Shown here one piece after another: positions 15,807 through 29,676 of a stretch of 64,000 bases of DNA (the first letter of the stretch is position 1; every line of letters starts with the position of its first letter). Made by a program: the position numbers and the translations under genes. This stretch comes from Hahellaceae bacterium (lineage in GTDB: Bacteria; Pseudomonadota; Gammaproteobacteria; Pseudomonadales; Oleiphilaceae). Below the pieces are notes generated by a model that was not told where the DNA came from, searched no databases, and saw only the letters and a program-made list of their open reading frames with translations. The stretch lies in contig JACKOD010000004.1 in NCBI GenBank assembly GCA_024234505.1, positions 1 through 64,000 of the forward strand, in the 5' to 3' direction.

Positions 15807-17933
15807 ATGCTGTCGGATGATCTGAAGAAGCAGATACAGACTGCCTATTCCCAATTGATGAATCTGAAAGGATACCGTTCGCGCTTCGGACAGCGCCATA
15901 TGATTGCCGAAATTGCACGCTATCTGGGTCAGATTCGCACCGATGATGAAGGCGAACGCACCTCCGAACACAAAGTTTGTGCGGTAGAGGCAGGCACCGG
16001 CACCGGCAAAACGCTGGCGTATTCCATTGCGACCATTCCCATTGCGAAGGCCATGGGGGTCAAAGTCGTTATCTCAACCGCAACCACCGCGTTACAGGAT
16101 CAGATAGTCAGCAAAGACCTGCCGGATCTGTTCAAAAATAGCGGATTGAATTTCACCTGGGCGCTGGCCAAGGGGCGACGTCGCTATTTATGTATGAGCA
16201 AGCTGGAAACCCGACTGCATACCAGCAGCGGTCAGGCAGGGGAAACGCTACCCATGTTTATGCTCGAAGCCACAGCGACCGACAAAACCGATCCCAAGTT
16301 CTATGAACGGTTGCTCGCTGCCTACGCGAATATGAAGTGGAATGGTGACCGCGATCAATGGGCAGAACCGATTGACGATCAAACCTGGCAGCTGATTTCT
16401 ACCGACAATCAGCAATGCACCAATCGCCGCTGCAGTTATTTTTCCTCCTGTGCGTTCTACGAGCAACGCAAAGGCATGGATACCGCCGATGTCATTGTGG
16501 CGAATCACGACCTTGTGCTGGCCGATTTGTCACTCGGTGGCGGAGTTGTTTTGCCTGCGCCGAAAGAAACCATCTACATCTTTGACGAAGGCCATCATCT
16601 GGCCGATAAAGCGCTCAGTCATTTCGCCGTGCATACCCAGATTAAAGGCAGCCAGCAGTGGCTCAAGCAGTTAACTAAAGCACTGGCCGACATGTTGCCG
16701 CATTTTTCGCAAGGGGCACGTATTCGTGGCGAAATCGAGTCGGTTGGCGGTCTGACCCAACCACTGCACGATGGGCTGGAGGTCGCCTATCAACTCGCCG
16801 AAGAACTCCTGGATTGGCAGGTTGATGACAATGAAACATCGGCCACGGCGCGTTGTCGGGAGGGGCGGGTGCCCGAGGCCATCTGCAATCAGAGTCTGGA
16901 TTTGCAGCAACAGTACAGCTCATTGGTACGTTTGCTTGACACATTGCAGGAGGAGTTGCTCAAAGGGCTGGATGAGAAAAATGATCGCAACATAGATAAG
17001 CCCGACGCCGAGACCTGGTACCCTGCCGTTGGCATGATGCTGGCGCGCGCGCAGAACTACATGGAGTTGTGGCGCTTCTTTGCCACGCCGGATCCCGAAG
17101 GAAAGCCCCCATCGGCGCGCTGGGCGATTAAAAGGCAATTTGACAGTCACTGGGATATCGAGCTGTACGGCAGCCCTTTGTTGGCCGATAGCTTGCTTTA
17201 CAACAAACTGTGGAGTCAGTGTTACGGCGCGATCGTCACTTCGGCAACACTCACCGCGCTGGGTAATTTTCAGCGCGTCGCACAAAAAAGCGGTTTTCCT
17301 GAAAACAGCCAATACCTGCAGGTTCCCAGTCCGTTTCGTTATGCCGACGCCGCGCGCCTGATTCTGCCCGCGATGAAGTCTGATCCGGGCGACGCCAGTG
17401 CCCACACCTCGGAATTGCTGGAAATCATTCCCGAATATGTGCACGAAGGTAAAGGTAATCTGGTTCTGTTCAGTTCCCGCCGGCAAATGCAGGATGTCTA
17501 CGCCAAGCTGCCGGACAAATGGCGCGATCTCATCCTCACTCAGGACGCCACGAGCAAACAGGAAGTGTTGCGTCAGCACAAAGCAAAAGTAGATGCCGGC
17601 GAAACCAGCATACTATTTGGTCTCGCCTCCTTTGCTGAAGGGATCGACTTGCCTGGTGACTATCTTACTTGTGTCATGATCGCCAAGATTCCGTTTGCCG
17701 TACCCGATGACCCGCTGGAAGCCGGATTAAGTGAATGGATTACTGCTAAAGGCGGTAATCCATTCATGCAGATTACCGTTCCCGATGCCTCAACGCGCTT
17801 GATTCAGGCCTGTGGTCGGTTATTGCGTACCGAAAGCGACTCAGGACAAGTAGTGATATTTGATAAGCGCCTGCAAACCCGTCGTTATGGAGAAATGTTG
17901 CTCAACGCGTTGCCGCCTTTTAGTCGTGGCTGA
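15807..17933 (+). CDS. dinG: ATP-dependent DNA helicase DinG
   Basis: 708 aa, normal family length. Walker A EAGTGTGKT (61-69), DEGH Walker B (IYIFDEGHH near 255), and Fe-S cluster cysteines in the expected inserted region (Cys near YLCMSK, then CTNRRCSYFSSC). The C-terminal helicase motif has RLIQACGRLLRTESD. A 5'-3' superfamily 2 helicase with an iron-sulfur domain, acting on R-loops and replication-transcription conflicts. It follows gspB directly and ends 30 bp from the convergent DUF454 gene. Confidence 0.95.
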   Translation: MLSDDLKKQIQTAYSQLMNLKGYRSRFGQRHMIAEIARYLGQIRTDDEGERTSEHKVCAVEAGTGTGKTLAYSIATIPIAKAMGVKVVISTATTALQDQIVSKDLPDLFKNSGLNFTWALAKGRRRYLCMSKLETRLHTSSGQAGETLPMFMLEATATDKTDPKFYERLLAAYANMKWNGDRDQWAEPIDDQTWQLISTDNQQCTNRRCSYFSSCAFYEQRKGMDTADVIVANHDLVLADLSLGGGVVLPAPKETIYIFDEGHHLADKALSHFAVHTQIKGSQQWLKQLTKALADMLPHFSQGARIRGEIESVGGLTQPLHDGLEVAYQLAEELLDWQVDDNETSATARCREGRVPEAICNQSLDLQQQYSSLVRLLDTLQEELLKGLDEKNDRNIDKPDAETWYPAVGMMLARAQNYMELWRFFATPDPEGKPPSARWAIKRQFDSHWDIELYGSPLLADSLLYNKLWSQCYGAIVTSATLTALGNFQRVAQKSGFPENSQYLQVPSPFRYADAARLILPAMKSDPGDASAHTSELLEIIPEYVHEGKGNLVLFSSRRQMQDVYAKLPDKWRDLILTQDATSKQEVLRQHKAKVDAGETSILFGLASFAEGIDLPGDYLTCVMIAKIPFAVPDDPLEAGLSEWITAKGGNPFMQITVPDASTRLIQACGRLLRTESDSGQVVIFDKRLQTRRYGEMLLNALPPFSRG

Positions 17934-17963
17934 TTCGCAAAGTGCCAGTCGTGAACGCACTGC

Positions 17964-18389
17964 CTAACTGCCAAGCTGCAAATCCGGCTGTCTCCAGATG
18001 TAAACAGACACCCCGGTAGCGGACAGCAACAGCAATATTCTGACCGCGAGAAGGGGCACAATGTACATACTCAGCAGAATCGTCGACCACATCAGTAGCA
18101 ATGTGTAAATCTTTGCTTTACGCGGAATGCCCTTGCCTTCCAGATAGTAAGCAATGTAATGACCCAGTTTGGGGTGGTGTACCAGCCAGTGGTAAAACTT
18201 CGGAGAACTCCTTAAAAAGCAGGCTGCTGCAAGTAGCAGAAAGGGGGTTGTCGGGAGCAAGGGTAAAAAGATACCTAAAACCCCCAGTCCTGTTGCCATC
18301 CAGCCACAAATCAGTAATGCGGTGCGAAGCAACTGGGATTTAACCGGGCGAAAGTGGGGATTGACAGCAGATTCTTTGTTGTTGGTCAT
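17964..18389 (-). CDS. DUF454 (YbaN-like) inner membrane protein
   Basis: 141 aa from ATG at 18389; an in-frame TTG at 18407 would add six residues. Family signature: GWMATGLGVLGIFLPLLPTTPFLLLAAACF, split over two helices (about 28-57), followed by SPKFYHWLVHHPKLG and two further helices at the C-terminus. YbaN-type proteins are small inner membrane proteins of unknown function. Confidence 0.88.
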   Translation of the reverse strand: MTNNKESAVNPHFRPVKSQLLRTALLICGWMATGLGVLGIFLPLLPTTPFLLLAAACFLRSSPKFYHWLVHHPKLGHYIAYYLEGKGIPRKAKIYTLLLMWSTILLSMYIVPLLAVRILLLLSATGVSVYIWRQPDLQLGS

Positions 18390-18456
18390 AGGCTTTTCTT
18401 TAAACAAATAGGCTTAACTTTAAACAAAACAAATAGTCACCGTATGAACTAAAGCG

Positions 18457-19302
18457 TTATTCCCAGAACCGACTGTCAATAATTTGGGTCTGCGCGCTTA
18501 GCGTCGGGTTAGGTATCTCTATACGGATTCGTTGATCTAGCTTGGCTCTCGTCAGTGATGCCTGGATCTCCGGGTGACTGTTAAACAGCTGCATGAAACT
18601 GCCATCATTGTAGGCTTCGAGTAATCCGGCGTAGATGTCATCGGCCAATATCCTGTTATTGCGATTGACGAAGTAAAACATCGCAAATCGATAGGTTAAC
18701 ACTAAATGCTCATCTGCAACGAGGTCGGGATATTGGGCTCGGCTGGCTTCCAACTCCGGATAAATTTCAATAACGCCACGAGGAAACAGGTGCAATCGGT
18801 TGTTGGCGATCAGTTTGAGGATCTTGTCGTAAGGCGCACTGGCAACAATTAAGCCCGCATTCTCGAGTATTTCAATATCCGACCAGCCGATTCCTTGACC
18901 CACGGTATAGTTGACCAGCTCTGACAAGGTATTGACCTGTGCCAGTCTTGGTGCCAGATTTTTATTAATAATAAATAGTCGGTAGCCCAACAGGCCACGA
19001 TAAATGGGGATGCGAATGGGTAATAGTTGCTGTTCTGCTTCCTTACTGGTTCCTATCCAGACAACGTCGATTCCTTGCCCTCGCTCTAATTGAGTCATTG
19101 AGCGGGACTGGGTCATCTCATTTTCTGAGCTACGAAGCACATAGTTTTTGCCGGTTTTTGTCAGAGCCAGTTCCAGCAGCGCGCGTGGGTAGGAGCCGCG
19201 CACGTCATCACCGAAACGCTTGGCAAATATCACATCCTTGGCAAATGTGCAGGAACTCCAGGAAAGCAAAAAGCAAATCAGGCAGAAAGTAATACGTACC
19301 AT
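18457..19302 (-). CDS. Periplasmic solute-binding-protein-like protein
   Basis: 281 aa with a signal peptide (hydrophobic core at about 4-16, cleavage after TFA). The body resembles the type 2 periplasmic-binding fold, but motifs are weak. It may bind a small molecule, yet no transporter genes are next to it, as for the two similar proteins at 58-59.6 kb. It lies upstream of DUF454 on the same strand with about 67 bp between. Confidence 0.65.
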   Translation of the reverse strand: MVRITFCLICFLLSWSSCTFAKDVIFAKRFGDDVRGSYPRALLELALTKTGKNYVLRSSENEMTQSRSMTQLERGQGIDVVWIGTSKEAEQQLLPIRIPIYRGLLGYRLFIINKNLAPRLAQVNTLSELVNYTVGQGIGWSDIEILENAGLIVASAPYDKILKLIANNRLHLFPRGVIEIYPELEASRAQYPDLVADEHLVLTYRFAMFYFVNRNNRILADDIYAGLLEAYNDGSFMQLFNSHPEIQASLTRAKLDQRIRIEIPNPTLSAQTQIIDSRFWE

Positions 19303-19369
19303 AATTCATTTCCTGATTGAGAATTATTTTACAGTATAGATGTTCTGCACGGAGCTGCTATAGGGTTCG

Positions 19370-19403
19370 CTAAAACAAAAAAGGCCCGCTGTGGGCGGGC
19401 CTT
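19370..19403 (-). terminator. Rho-independent terminator of the porin gene
   Basis: Perfect 9-bp stem AAGGCCCGC/GCGGGCCTT with a TGTGG loop at 19381-19403; read on the minus strand it runs into a T-rich tract. It lies 47 bp beyond the porin stop. Confidence 0.9.
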
Positions 19404-19450
19404 ATACAGGACGTTATAGACGGCTATCCTGTGGAGAGTTTCGGGTAATC

Positions 19451-20455
19451 TTAGAACTTGTGTTCCAGACCCAAGCCTACGTAGTTGTTGTCTTTGTTAG
19501 CTGCGTCTTGATCGTCCATGGTGTAGAAGGCGAATACTTTGGTTGGTTTGCCCAACTTGTAGTCTGCACCTAGTGACCACTGGTTTTTGCCTTGAGCTTT
19601 GATATCAGACTGACCATATTGTGCTTTTACGGTAGCGGCATCAATTTTATAGGCTGCGCTGACCAGGAAACCATTTTCGCTGTCCTTGGCGGTATCTTCC
19701 TGCTGGAACATGGCGCCTACCGTCAGTGCTTCGATCTTGTAGCTTGCCGCAGCGCGATAAGCTTCGTAGTGAACGCCTTTGCTGGTTACGTCGTTGTCGT
19801 ATGCCAACGCTGCATACAAGCCATCCAGTTCAAACTTCACCGCTGCTGAAATCTGGTCGTTGTCTGTTGCTTCTGGCGTTGCATAAGAAAGGTCAAAAGA
19901 CAAGCCGCTGAACTTGGGAGATAGATAGTAAACAGTGTTCTTCAGGCGGTTTTCACCATTGAACAGATGCTTCAGGTCACCTTTCAGATCGTTGAACTGA
20001 TCTACGTTGCCCTGTGCATTTTTAAATGCCGAGTCATGAATACCCACGCGCGCTTCACCGAAGCTGCCTTTCAGGCCAACGAATGAATTGCGCTGCTTGA
20101 TCGTGTTGTGGTCGTTTACATTTTTGATTGTAACGGTGTCGCCACTGGAATCGGTTGCAGAATAATTTGACTTACCGCCCAGATCGCCCTCATCAGGAGA
20201 AACTTCGAATTCCAGCTGATAAGTCACAGTCAGGCCATTTTGCTCATCCAGCTTGGTGGCACCTTTGAAGCCCAGGCGAGAAGAGTTGTTGACAATTGAT
20301 GTCTCGCGGCTCTTGCTGCCAGCAACGTCTGCTGATTCCAAAGAAACATTGATTTTACCGTAAACCTTTCCGTCTACCGGGCCTTCAGCCATAACAGAAG
20401 TTGTCATAGCCGCAGCAGAAATCGCAACTGCTAAAGGAAGATAACGTGCTTTCAT
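19451..20455 (-). CDS. Outer membrane porin (Gram-negative porin, Porin_4-like)
   Basis: 334 aa. A cleavable signal peptide (ends VMA before EGPVDGKVYGKIN) and alternating beta-strand sequence ending in the classic C-terminal Phe (YVGLGLEHKF), the outer-membrane insertion signal. Strand patterns such as SSRLGFKGATKL and NSFVGLKGSFGEARVG are typical of general trimeric porins. GAGGAG lies 7 bases before the start, and a strong terminator follows. A Pho-box-like and a palindromic element lie upstream, so phosphate control is possible. Confidence 0.92.
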   Translation of the reverse strand: MKARYLPLAVAISAAAMTTSVMAEGPVDGKVYGKINVSLESADVAGSKSRETSIVNNSSRLGFKGATKLDEQNGLTVTYQLEFEVSPDEGDLGGKSNYSATDSSGDTVTIKNVNDHNTIKQRNSFVGLKGSFGEARVGIHDSAFKNAQGNVDQFNDLKGDLKHLFNGENRLKNTVYYLSPKFSGLSFDLSYATPEATDNDQISAAVKFELDGLYAALAYDNDVTSKGVHYEAYRAAASYKIEALTVGAMFQQEDTAKDSENGFLVSAAYKIDAATVKAQYGQSDIKAQGKNQWSLGADYKLGKPTKVFAFYTMDDQDAANKDNNYVGLGLEHKF

Positions 20456-20536
20456 GGATAACTCCTCTCGTATTAAACGTTTTAAATCGTTTTTGGTTTT
20501 TTAGGCGCTCTTGAATGCAGCTATCTTCGCGGTTAA

Positions 20537-20567
20537 ATGTGACAGAAATGGGTCACATAAATGACAG
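20537..20567 (-). promoter_or_regulatory. Candidate Pho-box / palindromic operator upstream of porin
   Basis: Read on the minus strand, CTGTCAT (20567-20561) and CTGTCAC (20545-20539) are 22 bp apart, i.e. two 11-bp PhoB repeat periods, with AT-rich spacers; the middle unit (GTGACCC) is poor. The same stretch also contains a perfect dyad ATGTGAC-8-GTCACAT (20537-20558). Either reading suggests regulation of the porin; which factor binds is inference. Confidence 0.4.
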
Positions 20568-20723
20568 TTATATGAATGGCGTGTCAGGTAACGCATTGTC
20601 TATTAAAGGAATATGAGTCGGATTAATGATGGGGATCTCAACGCCGGTTGAGCGATAGGTTTAGCGACACATCGAAACCCGGCTTATACTGTCCGACAGA
20701 ATTAAAGGTGGCGTTGAGACTTC

Positions 20724-21848
20724 ATGACAAAAACTATCAGTCAATTTTCCTGTCACGCAAACGGCAGACAGTTTCAGATTGACCTGCTTGGAAGCTGGGA
20801 TAAGGAAAATGGCGTTCCACAAGCCCTTAGCGTATTTGCGAAAATACCGGCCGGAACAAACAAACTACTTGTTTCAGGCGAGCAGCTAGGTGCGTGGGAT
20901 AGCTCGCTGGTCTCGTTTTTGTTGCAGATTCACCTGGAGGCGGAGCGTCGCCACTGGCAGGTGGAGTATCAGCGTGTACCTCAGGGCGTCGGCCAGCTCC
21001 TGCAGCTGGCTTTGGCGGTACCCGAAAGCCGGGTGCCGCATCAGGAGCCTCCGCATACGTTCGCCGAAAATTTAGGCTTTCAGTCCATCGTAATCTGGCG
21101 TGTGGTCAATGATTTTATTTCGTTTATAGGTGAGTTGACGGCGGCCAGCGGGCGCTTCTGGCGCGGTCAGGCTCGTTATCGAAAAGTGGATTTCTGGTGG
21201 CTGGTGCAGGATGCGGGGCCTCACTCTCTGCCTATTGTCACTTTGATCAGCTTATTGATCGGTATGATTCTGGCGTTTGTCGGGGCCGTCCAGCTGGAGC
21301 GCTTTGGTGCCAGTATTTTCGTGGCCAACCTGGTGGGTCTGGCCATGGCTCGCGAGATGTCTTCCATGATGACGGCCATCATTATGGCAGGGCGAACGGG
21401 AGCGGCCTATGCCGCGCAACTGGGTAGTATGCAGGTCAATGAAGAAATTGACGGACTGAAGACCATGGGGGTTTCCCCTATGGAGTTTCTGGTGATTCCT
21501 CGTATGTTGGCACTGGTACTCATGATGCCCTTGCTAACTATATATGCCAATCTGATGGGCATGCTGGGCGGCGCCATCGTGAGTATTACCATGCTGGATG
21601 TCTCTTGGAGCCAATTCGTCGGCCAGTTAGTTGGTTCTGTCTCGCTCAAGCATTTTGTGATTGGCTTGGTAAAGAGCGTTTTATTTGCAGTGGTGGTCGC
21701 AATGTCGGGATGCTTTACCGGATTAAGATCTGCCCGCAGTGCGACGGCAGTTGGACAGGCAACGACGTCTGCCGTTGTTTTGGGAATAGTCTTAATTATC
21801 GTGACCGATTCACTGGTAACCATTGCCACTACTATATTGGATATTTAA
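20724..21848 (+). CDS. MlaE-family ABC lipid-transport permease with N-terminal STAS-like domain
   Basis: 374 aa. The first 110 residues resemble a STAS domain (MlaB-like) fused to the permease. The C-terminal 250 residues are the MlaE/YrbE permease with GAVQLERFGASIFVANLVG and the MAREMSSMMTAIIMAGRTGAAYAAQLGSM signature split across the membrane. It moves lipids between the membranes together with the ATPase and MCE protein just downstream. First gene of a four-gene operon; the next gene starts 2 bp after its stop. Confidence 0.92.
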   Translation: MTKTISQFSCHANGRQFQIDLLGSWDKENGVPQALSVFAKIPAGTNKLLVSGEQLGAWDSSLVSFLLQIHLEAERRHWQVEYQRVPQGVGQLLQLALAVPESRVPHQEPPHTFAENLGFQSIVIWRVVNDFISFIGELTAASGRFWRGQARYRKVDFWWLVQDAGPHSLPIVTLISLLIGMILAFVGAVQLERFGASIFVANLVGLAMAREMSSMMTAIIMAGRTGAAYAAQLGSMQVNEEIDGLKTMGVSPMEFLVIPRMLALVLMMPLLTIYANLMGMLGGAIVSITMLDVSWSQFVGQLVGSVSLKHFVIGLVKSVLFAVVVAMSGCFTGLRSARSATAVGQATTSAVVLGIVLIIVTDSLVTIATTILDI

Positions 21849-21850
21849 AT

Positions 21851-22618
21851 TTGCCGACTTCCAAGCGCAGAAAAGCCAAGATTCAGGTTCGTGATCTCAC
21901 CATGCGCTATGGTGATAAGCTCATTCAGCAGAATCTGAATTTCGATATTCTCGAAAGGGATGTGTTCATCATCATGGGCGGTAGTGGTTGCGGCAAGAGC
22001 ACATTGCTCAAGCATTTAATTGGCTTGTATATGCCAGCGAAAGGACAGATATTGCTGGATCGACAAGACATCTGGACAGTGCCACCCTCGCAACGAGAGG
22101 CGTTGCTGAGGCATTTCGGGGTGACTTATCAGGCTGGGGCACTAATCAGTTCTATGACGCTGGCAGAAAATATTGCCATGCCACTAGAGATGTACACTCA
22201 GTTATCGACGGGTGAAATTGCTGATCTGGTCGAACTCAAACTTTCGCTGGTGGGTTTAGCTGGCTTTCAGGAATACTATCCTTCTGAAATCAGTGGCGGT
22301 ATGCTCAAGCGGGCGTCGTTGGCGCGTGCCATTGCATTAGACCCGGATGTCCTGTTTTTTGACGAACCATCTGCAGGACTAGACCCAATCAGCTCACGAC
22401 GTTTGGATGACCTGATACTACAATTAAATGAAAGCCTCTGTGCCACGATTGTCGTTGTAACTCACGAGTTGGCCAGTATCTTTGCGATTGGAAACAACGC
22501 CATATTTCTAGACGCAAAAAGTAAAACCATGATCGCAAACGGGCATCCTCGCGATTTACTGGATAACTCGACGGATCAGAGAGTTCAACGCTTTTTACGT
22601 CGGCAGGCATCAGAATAA
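21851..22618 (+). CDS. MlaF-like ABC transporter ATPase
   Basis: 255 aa from TTG at 21851. The frame is open further upstream, but only as a shadow of the permease gene, and TTG is the first plausible start after its stop. Walker A GGSGCGKS (43-50), ABC signature ISGGMLKRASLARA, Walker B DVLFFDEPSAGLDP, and the H-loop THE. It powers lipid transport by the MlaE-like permease. The SD sequence is weak, consistent with translational coupling. Confidence 0.92.
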   Translation: MPTSKRRKAKIQVRDLTMRYGDKLIQQNLNFDILERDVFIIMGGSGCGKSTLLKHLIGLYMPAKGQILLDRQDIWTVPPSQREALLRHFGVTYQAGALISSMTLAENIAMPLEMYTQLSTGEIADLVELKLSLVGLAGFQEYYPSEISGGMLKRASLARAIALDPDVLFFDEPSAGLDPISSRRLDDLILQLNESLCATIVVVTHELASIFAIGNNAIFLDAKSKTMIANGHPRDLLDNSTDQRVQRFLRRQASE

Positions 22619-22637
22619 GGGCTGTAACGGAAACATC

Positions 22638-23654
22638 ATGAGTGCTCGAGCGAATGCGAAGTTTATTGGGTTGTTTGTTATTGTCGCCATCATGCTGTTG
22701 ATCGGAGGCCTGTTTACTTTTGGTTCCGGTAATTGGTTTAGACAGCAATATGAAATCGAGATGGCATTTACCGGTTCTGTAAAGGGGCTCTCGGTCGGAT
22801 CAGCGATTACTTTTCGCGGGGTTCAGCTAGGAGAAGTCTCCGCCGTCGATATTCAATTCGACGGGCCCGAAAAAGATGTTGTTATTATTGCCACGGGGAG
22901 TATTTATTCCCGAGAGAATTCTCCTATGGGAATTGGCAGTCATGTGCGGGATTTTCTCGAACAGCAGGTTGCCAAGGGACTGCGTGGCCAGCTCGTGTCC
23001 GAAAGCCTGGTTACGGGTCGCTTACAGATTCAGCTGGAGTTTTTTCCTGAACGTACGGGCTACAGTATTAAGCCAAGCGGAGATAGACTGGTAATACCGA
23101 CTGTCCCTACAGATTTTGAGATTTTAGGGAATACCTTAAAAGAATTTGGTGAAACGCTGCAACAAATTCCATTCCTGCGTATTGCAATGCAATTGGAGCA
23201 GGCGGTCACCCAGGCTAATAAATTGCTCGCTTCCGATGAGTTGAAAAATAGCGTGACCCAGTTGTCTGAATTGTTGGCACATCTCAATCGTCTTGCCGAG
23301 ACGCTCGATGATAATCGTTCTATGCTAGTACAGGAGTATCAGGACACGGCAATATCCCTGCGCACCATGAGTAAAAATGTATCTGACACTGCCAAACGTG
23401 GTGACGCTTTCGTCGCTAGTGCCGGGCAGTTCGTAAACAAAGCCGGGCAGGCACTATCAGGTCTGGAAGGCGTACTGGAACAAAGCAAAAACACACTAAC
23501 AGCTTATGAGCATTTGGTATTGCCTGGGTCCGAGTTAAATGTCTCTCTTGGCCGCACGCTGGATTCAATTACTTTGGCCTCCGAACAGGTTCGACAGTTG
23601 GCGGAAACATTACAGCGAAATCCTGAATCGATTCTCACCGGTAAGCAGAGGTAG
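22638..23654 (+). CDS. MlaD/MCE-domain protein
   Basis: 338 aa. One N-terminal transmembrane anchor (about 10-29) followed by an MCE domain (about 40-130, VKGLSVGSAITFRGVQLGEV), then a long helical region. MCE proteins form hexameric rings that carry lipids across the periplasm. Third gene of the operon; the MlaF-like gene ends 19 bp upstream and the lipoprotein follows 7 bp later. A single MCE domain makes it MlaD-like rather than PqiB/LetB-like. Confidence 0.92.
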   Translation: MSARANAKFIGLFVIVAIMLLIGGLFTFGSGNWFRQQYEIEMAFTGSVKGLSVGSAITFRGVQLGEVSAVDIQFDGPEKDVVIIATGSIYSRENSPMGIGSHVRDFLEQQVAKGLRGQLVSESLVTGRLQIQLEFFPERTGYSIKPSGDRLVIPTVPTDFEILGNTLKEFGETLQQIPFLRIAMQLEQAVTQANKLLASDELKNSVTQLSELLAHLNRLAETLDDNRSMLVQEYQDTAISLRTMSKNVSDTAKRGDAFVASAGQFVNKAGQALSGLEGVLEQSKNTLTAYEHLVLPGSELNVSLGRTLDSITLASEQVRQLAETLQRNPESILTGKQR

Positions 23655-23661
23655 TCGGGCT

Positions 23662-24270
23662 ATGAAATATTCCGTACTGATCGCAGTAAGCCTTTTCCTA
23701 TTGGGATGTGCCGCACCCATGCCATCGGCCCAGAGTAAGTTCTATCGTTTGCAGTCCCCAGCCGTTACTGAGGTAAGTTTTGATCTTGCGAATACCCTAA
23801 CGGTTGTCGTAGGGCCCATCGATTTTGCAGAATACTTAAAGCGAAGCTCATTGGTCGTTCAGGTTTCTGAAACAGAATATGATGTCTTAAAGCTGGATCA
23901 GTGGGGCGGTAGCCTGGAAAGTGAATTTCAATTGGCTTTGGGTAAAAACCTGATACATAACTTGCCCCATATACAGTTTGTGCGTTATCCATCCCGAGGC
24001 GTAAATGTAGATTTTACTCTCCGTGCCGAAATCCTTGGTTTTGATGGTAAGCTCGGTCAGCAGGCACGGCTGGAAGCTAATTGGTGGATTGAAGGCGCAA
24101 AGGGGCGGCCACTGAAATCTGGACGTTATGCTCAATCACGCCCTGTTTCTGCCTCGACGCTGGATGCGTTGGTACAGGCGGAAAGTGTTCTGATCAGTGA
24201 TTTCTCTAGAAGTCTGTCAGAGGCGCTTCAACAGTATCTTCCCGGGTCGTCACAATCAGATACAAAATAA
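23662..24270 (+). CDS. ABC-type transport auxiliary lipoprotein (PqiC-like)
   Basis: 202 aa from ATG at 23662; longer upstream frame overlaps the MCE gene. Lipoprotein signal with lipobox LLGC (Cys at about 17), then the ABC_trans_aux/PqiC pattern: KFYRLQSP near the start, VVVGPIDFAEYLKRSSLVVQ and a C-terminal helix with SRSLSEAL. PqiC sits at the outer membrane and docks MCE tunnels. Its pairing with a single-domain MCE protein makes this a hybrid of Mla and Pqi layouts. Confidence 0.88.
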   Translation: MKYSVLIAVSLFLLGCAAPMPSAQSKFYRLQSPAVTEVSFDLANTLTVVVGPIDFAEYLKRSSLVVQVSETEYDVLKLDQWGGSLESEFQLALGKNLIHNLPHIQFVRYPSRGVNVDFTLRAEILGFDGKLGQQARLEANWWIEGAKGRPLKSGRYAQSRPVSASTLDALVQAESVLISDFSRSLSEALQQYLPGSSQSDTK

Positions 24271-24294
24271 AAGATGATAATGGTGCGATATTCA

Positions 24295-24322
24295 TTGACA
24301 CCGTCGGGCGCATCCTTATAAT
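24295..24322 (+). promoter_or_regulatory. rRNA promoter P1
   Basis: Consensus TTGACA (24295-24300), 16-bp spacer, consensus TATAAT (24317-24322), GCGC just after, as in stringent rRNA promoters. Confidence 0.9.
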
Positions 24323-24477
24323 GCGCATCTCCTTCGAAGGGGTCACCCAGAAGAACGGAAGCAAGATTTACAGCTCATTGTTTTTAAAGGTCTTTTTGGA
24401 TTTGTATGAATTCATAAAGGCGGCACAGTGAACTGGTCAGCTCAATCGCTTCAACGAAAAAACGCTGAAGAAAAGAG

Positions 24478-24505
24478 TTGACAGAAAGAAGAGGTGCTGT
24501 AGAAT
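24478..24505 (+). promoter_or_regulatory. rRNA promoter P2
   Basis: TTGACA (24478-24483), 16-bp spacer, TAGAAT (24500-24505), then ACGCGCC discriminator-like GC-rich sequence. Confidence 0.85.
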
Positions 24506-24681
24506 ACGCGCCTCGGTTGAGAGAGAAGCTCGACCGGCTCTTTAAAAAAGTAACCAAGCAATTCGTGTGGGCGCTGACTGAGATGATCTATGAGATAGAT
24601 TATCAAGTTAGCAAACACCTGACAATTCAGTAGTTTGTAACGCTTGAGCAAGATTAGAATCCTTCGGGATTCAAAAAGATT

Positions 24682-26215
<1,534 letters not shown>

Positions 26216-26318
26216 AACGATTCATAGCGTCTCAGTTATGCGTCCACACGAATTGCTTGGTGAAAGATTTAAAGAGAGCACGGGTCGACAGGCCCGATTG
26301 ATCGCAAGATCAAAGACT

Positions 26319-26395
<77 letters not shown>

Positions 26396-26403
26396 GTACG
26401 CTT

Positions 26404-26479
26404 GGGGCCATAGCTCAGCTGGGAGAGCGCCTGCCTTGCACGCAGGAGGTCAGGAGTTCGATCCTCCTTGGCTCCACCA
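26404..26479 (+). tRNA. tRNA-Ala (TGC)
   Basis: 76 nt: GGGGCCA acceptor pairs with TGGCTCC, anticodon loop TTGCACG, T-loop TTCGATC, encoded CCA. Eight bases after tRNA-Ile. Confidence 0.97.
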
Positions 26480-26786
26480 ACATCTCGCCGATGATCACAA
26501 CTAAACTGATTGCTCACCTGAAGGTGAGGCAAGAGTCCGTTTAGTTCTGGTTATCACCAGAATGCTCTTTAACAATTTGGCAAGTGAAAGTAAGTAAAGT
26601 TAACCTCGTTGAGGTGACCTTCGGGTCGTCAGCAATGAAGTTAACAGGATTACTGCATACAAAGATTCATTCGATCAAGCGTTATCCGGCAAATAAGCGT
26701 TACAAACCGGTCCGACAATCTTGGATAGAATGCCAATCTGGTCAGGGCAACCTGAAGCAGAAAAGCAGACTGTTTGGGGTTATATA
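26480..26786 (+). other. tRNA-Ala to 23S spacer with boxA
   Basis: 307 bp without a gene. It contains a perfect boxA-like TGCTCTTTAACA (26563-26574) for rRNA antitermination. The end (TATATAGTCAAG) pairs with the sequence just after 23S (CTTGACTATATA), giving the RNase III processing stem. Confidence 0.85.

Positions 26787-29676
<2,890 letters not shown>

Larger units (their letters stand above)
24271..24681 (+). promoter_or_regulatory. rRNA operon leader
   Basis: 411 bp from the lipoprotein stop to 16S. It holds two sigma70 promoters (24295-24322 and 24478-24505) and a boxA-like antitermination element at 24536-24548 (GGCTCTTTA core). No protein gene. Confidence 0.85.

Noticed and set aside
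20537..20558. CRP binding site upstream of porin
   Set aside because: The arms TGTGA/TCACA are 10 bp apart rather than the 6 required, so it does not fit CRP.
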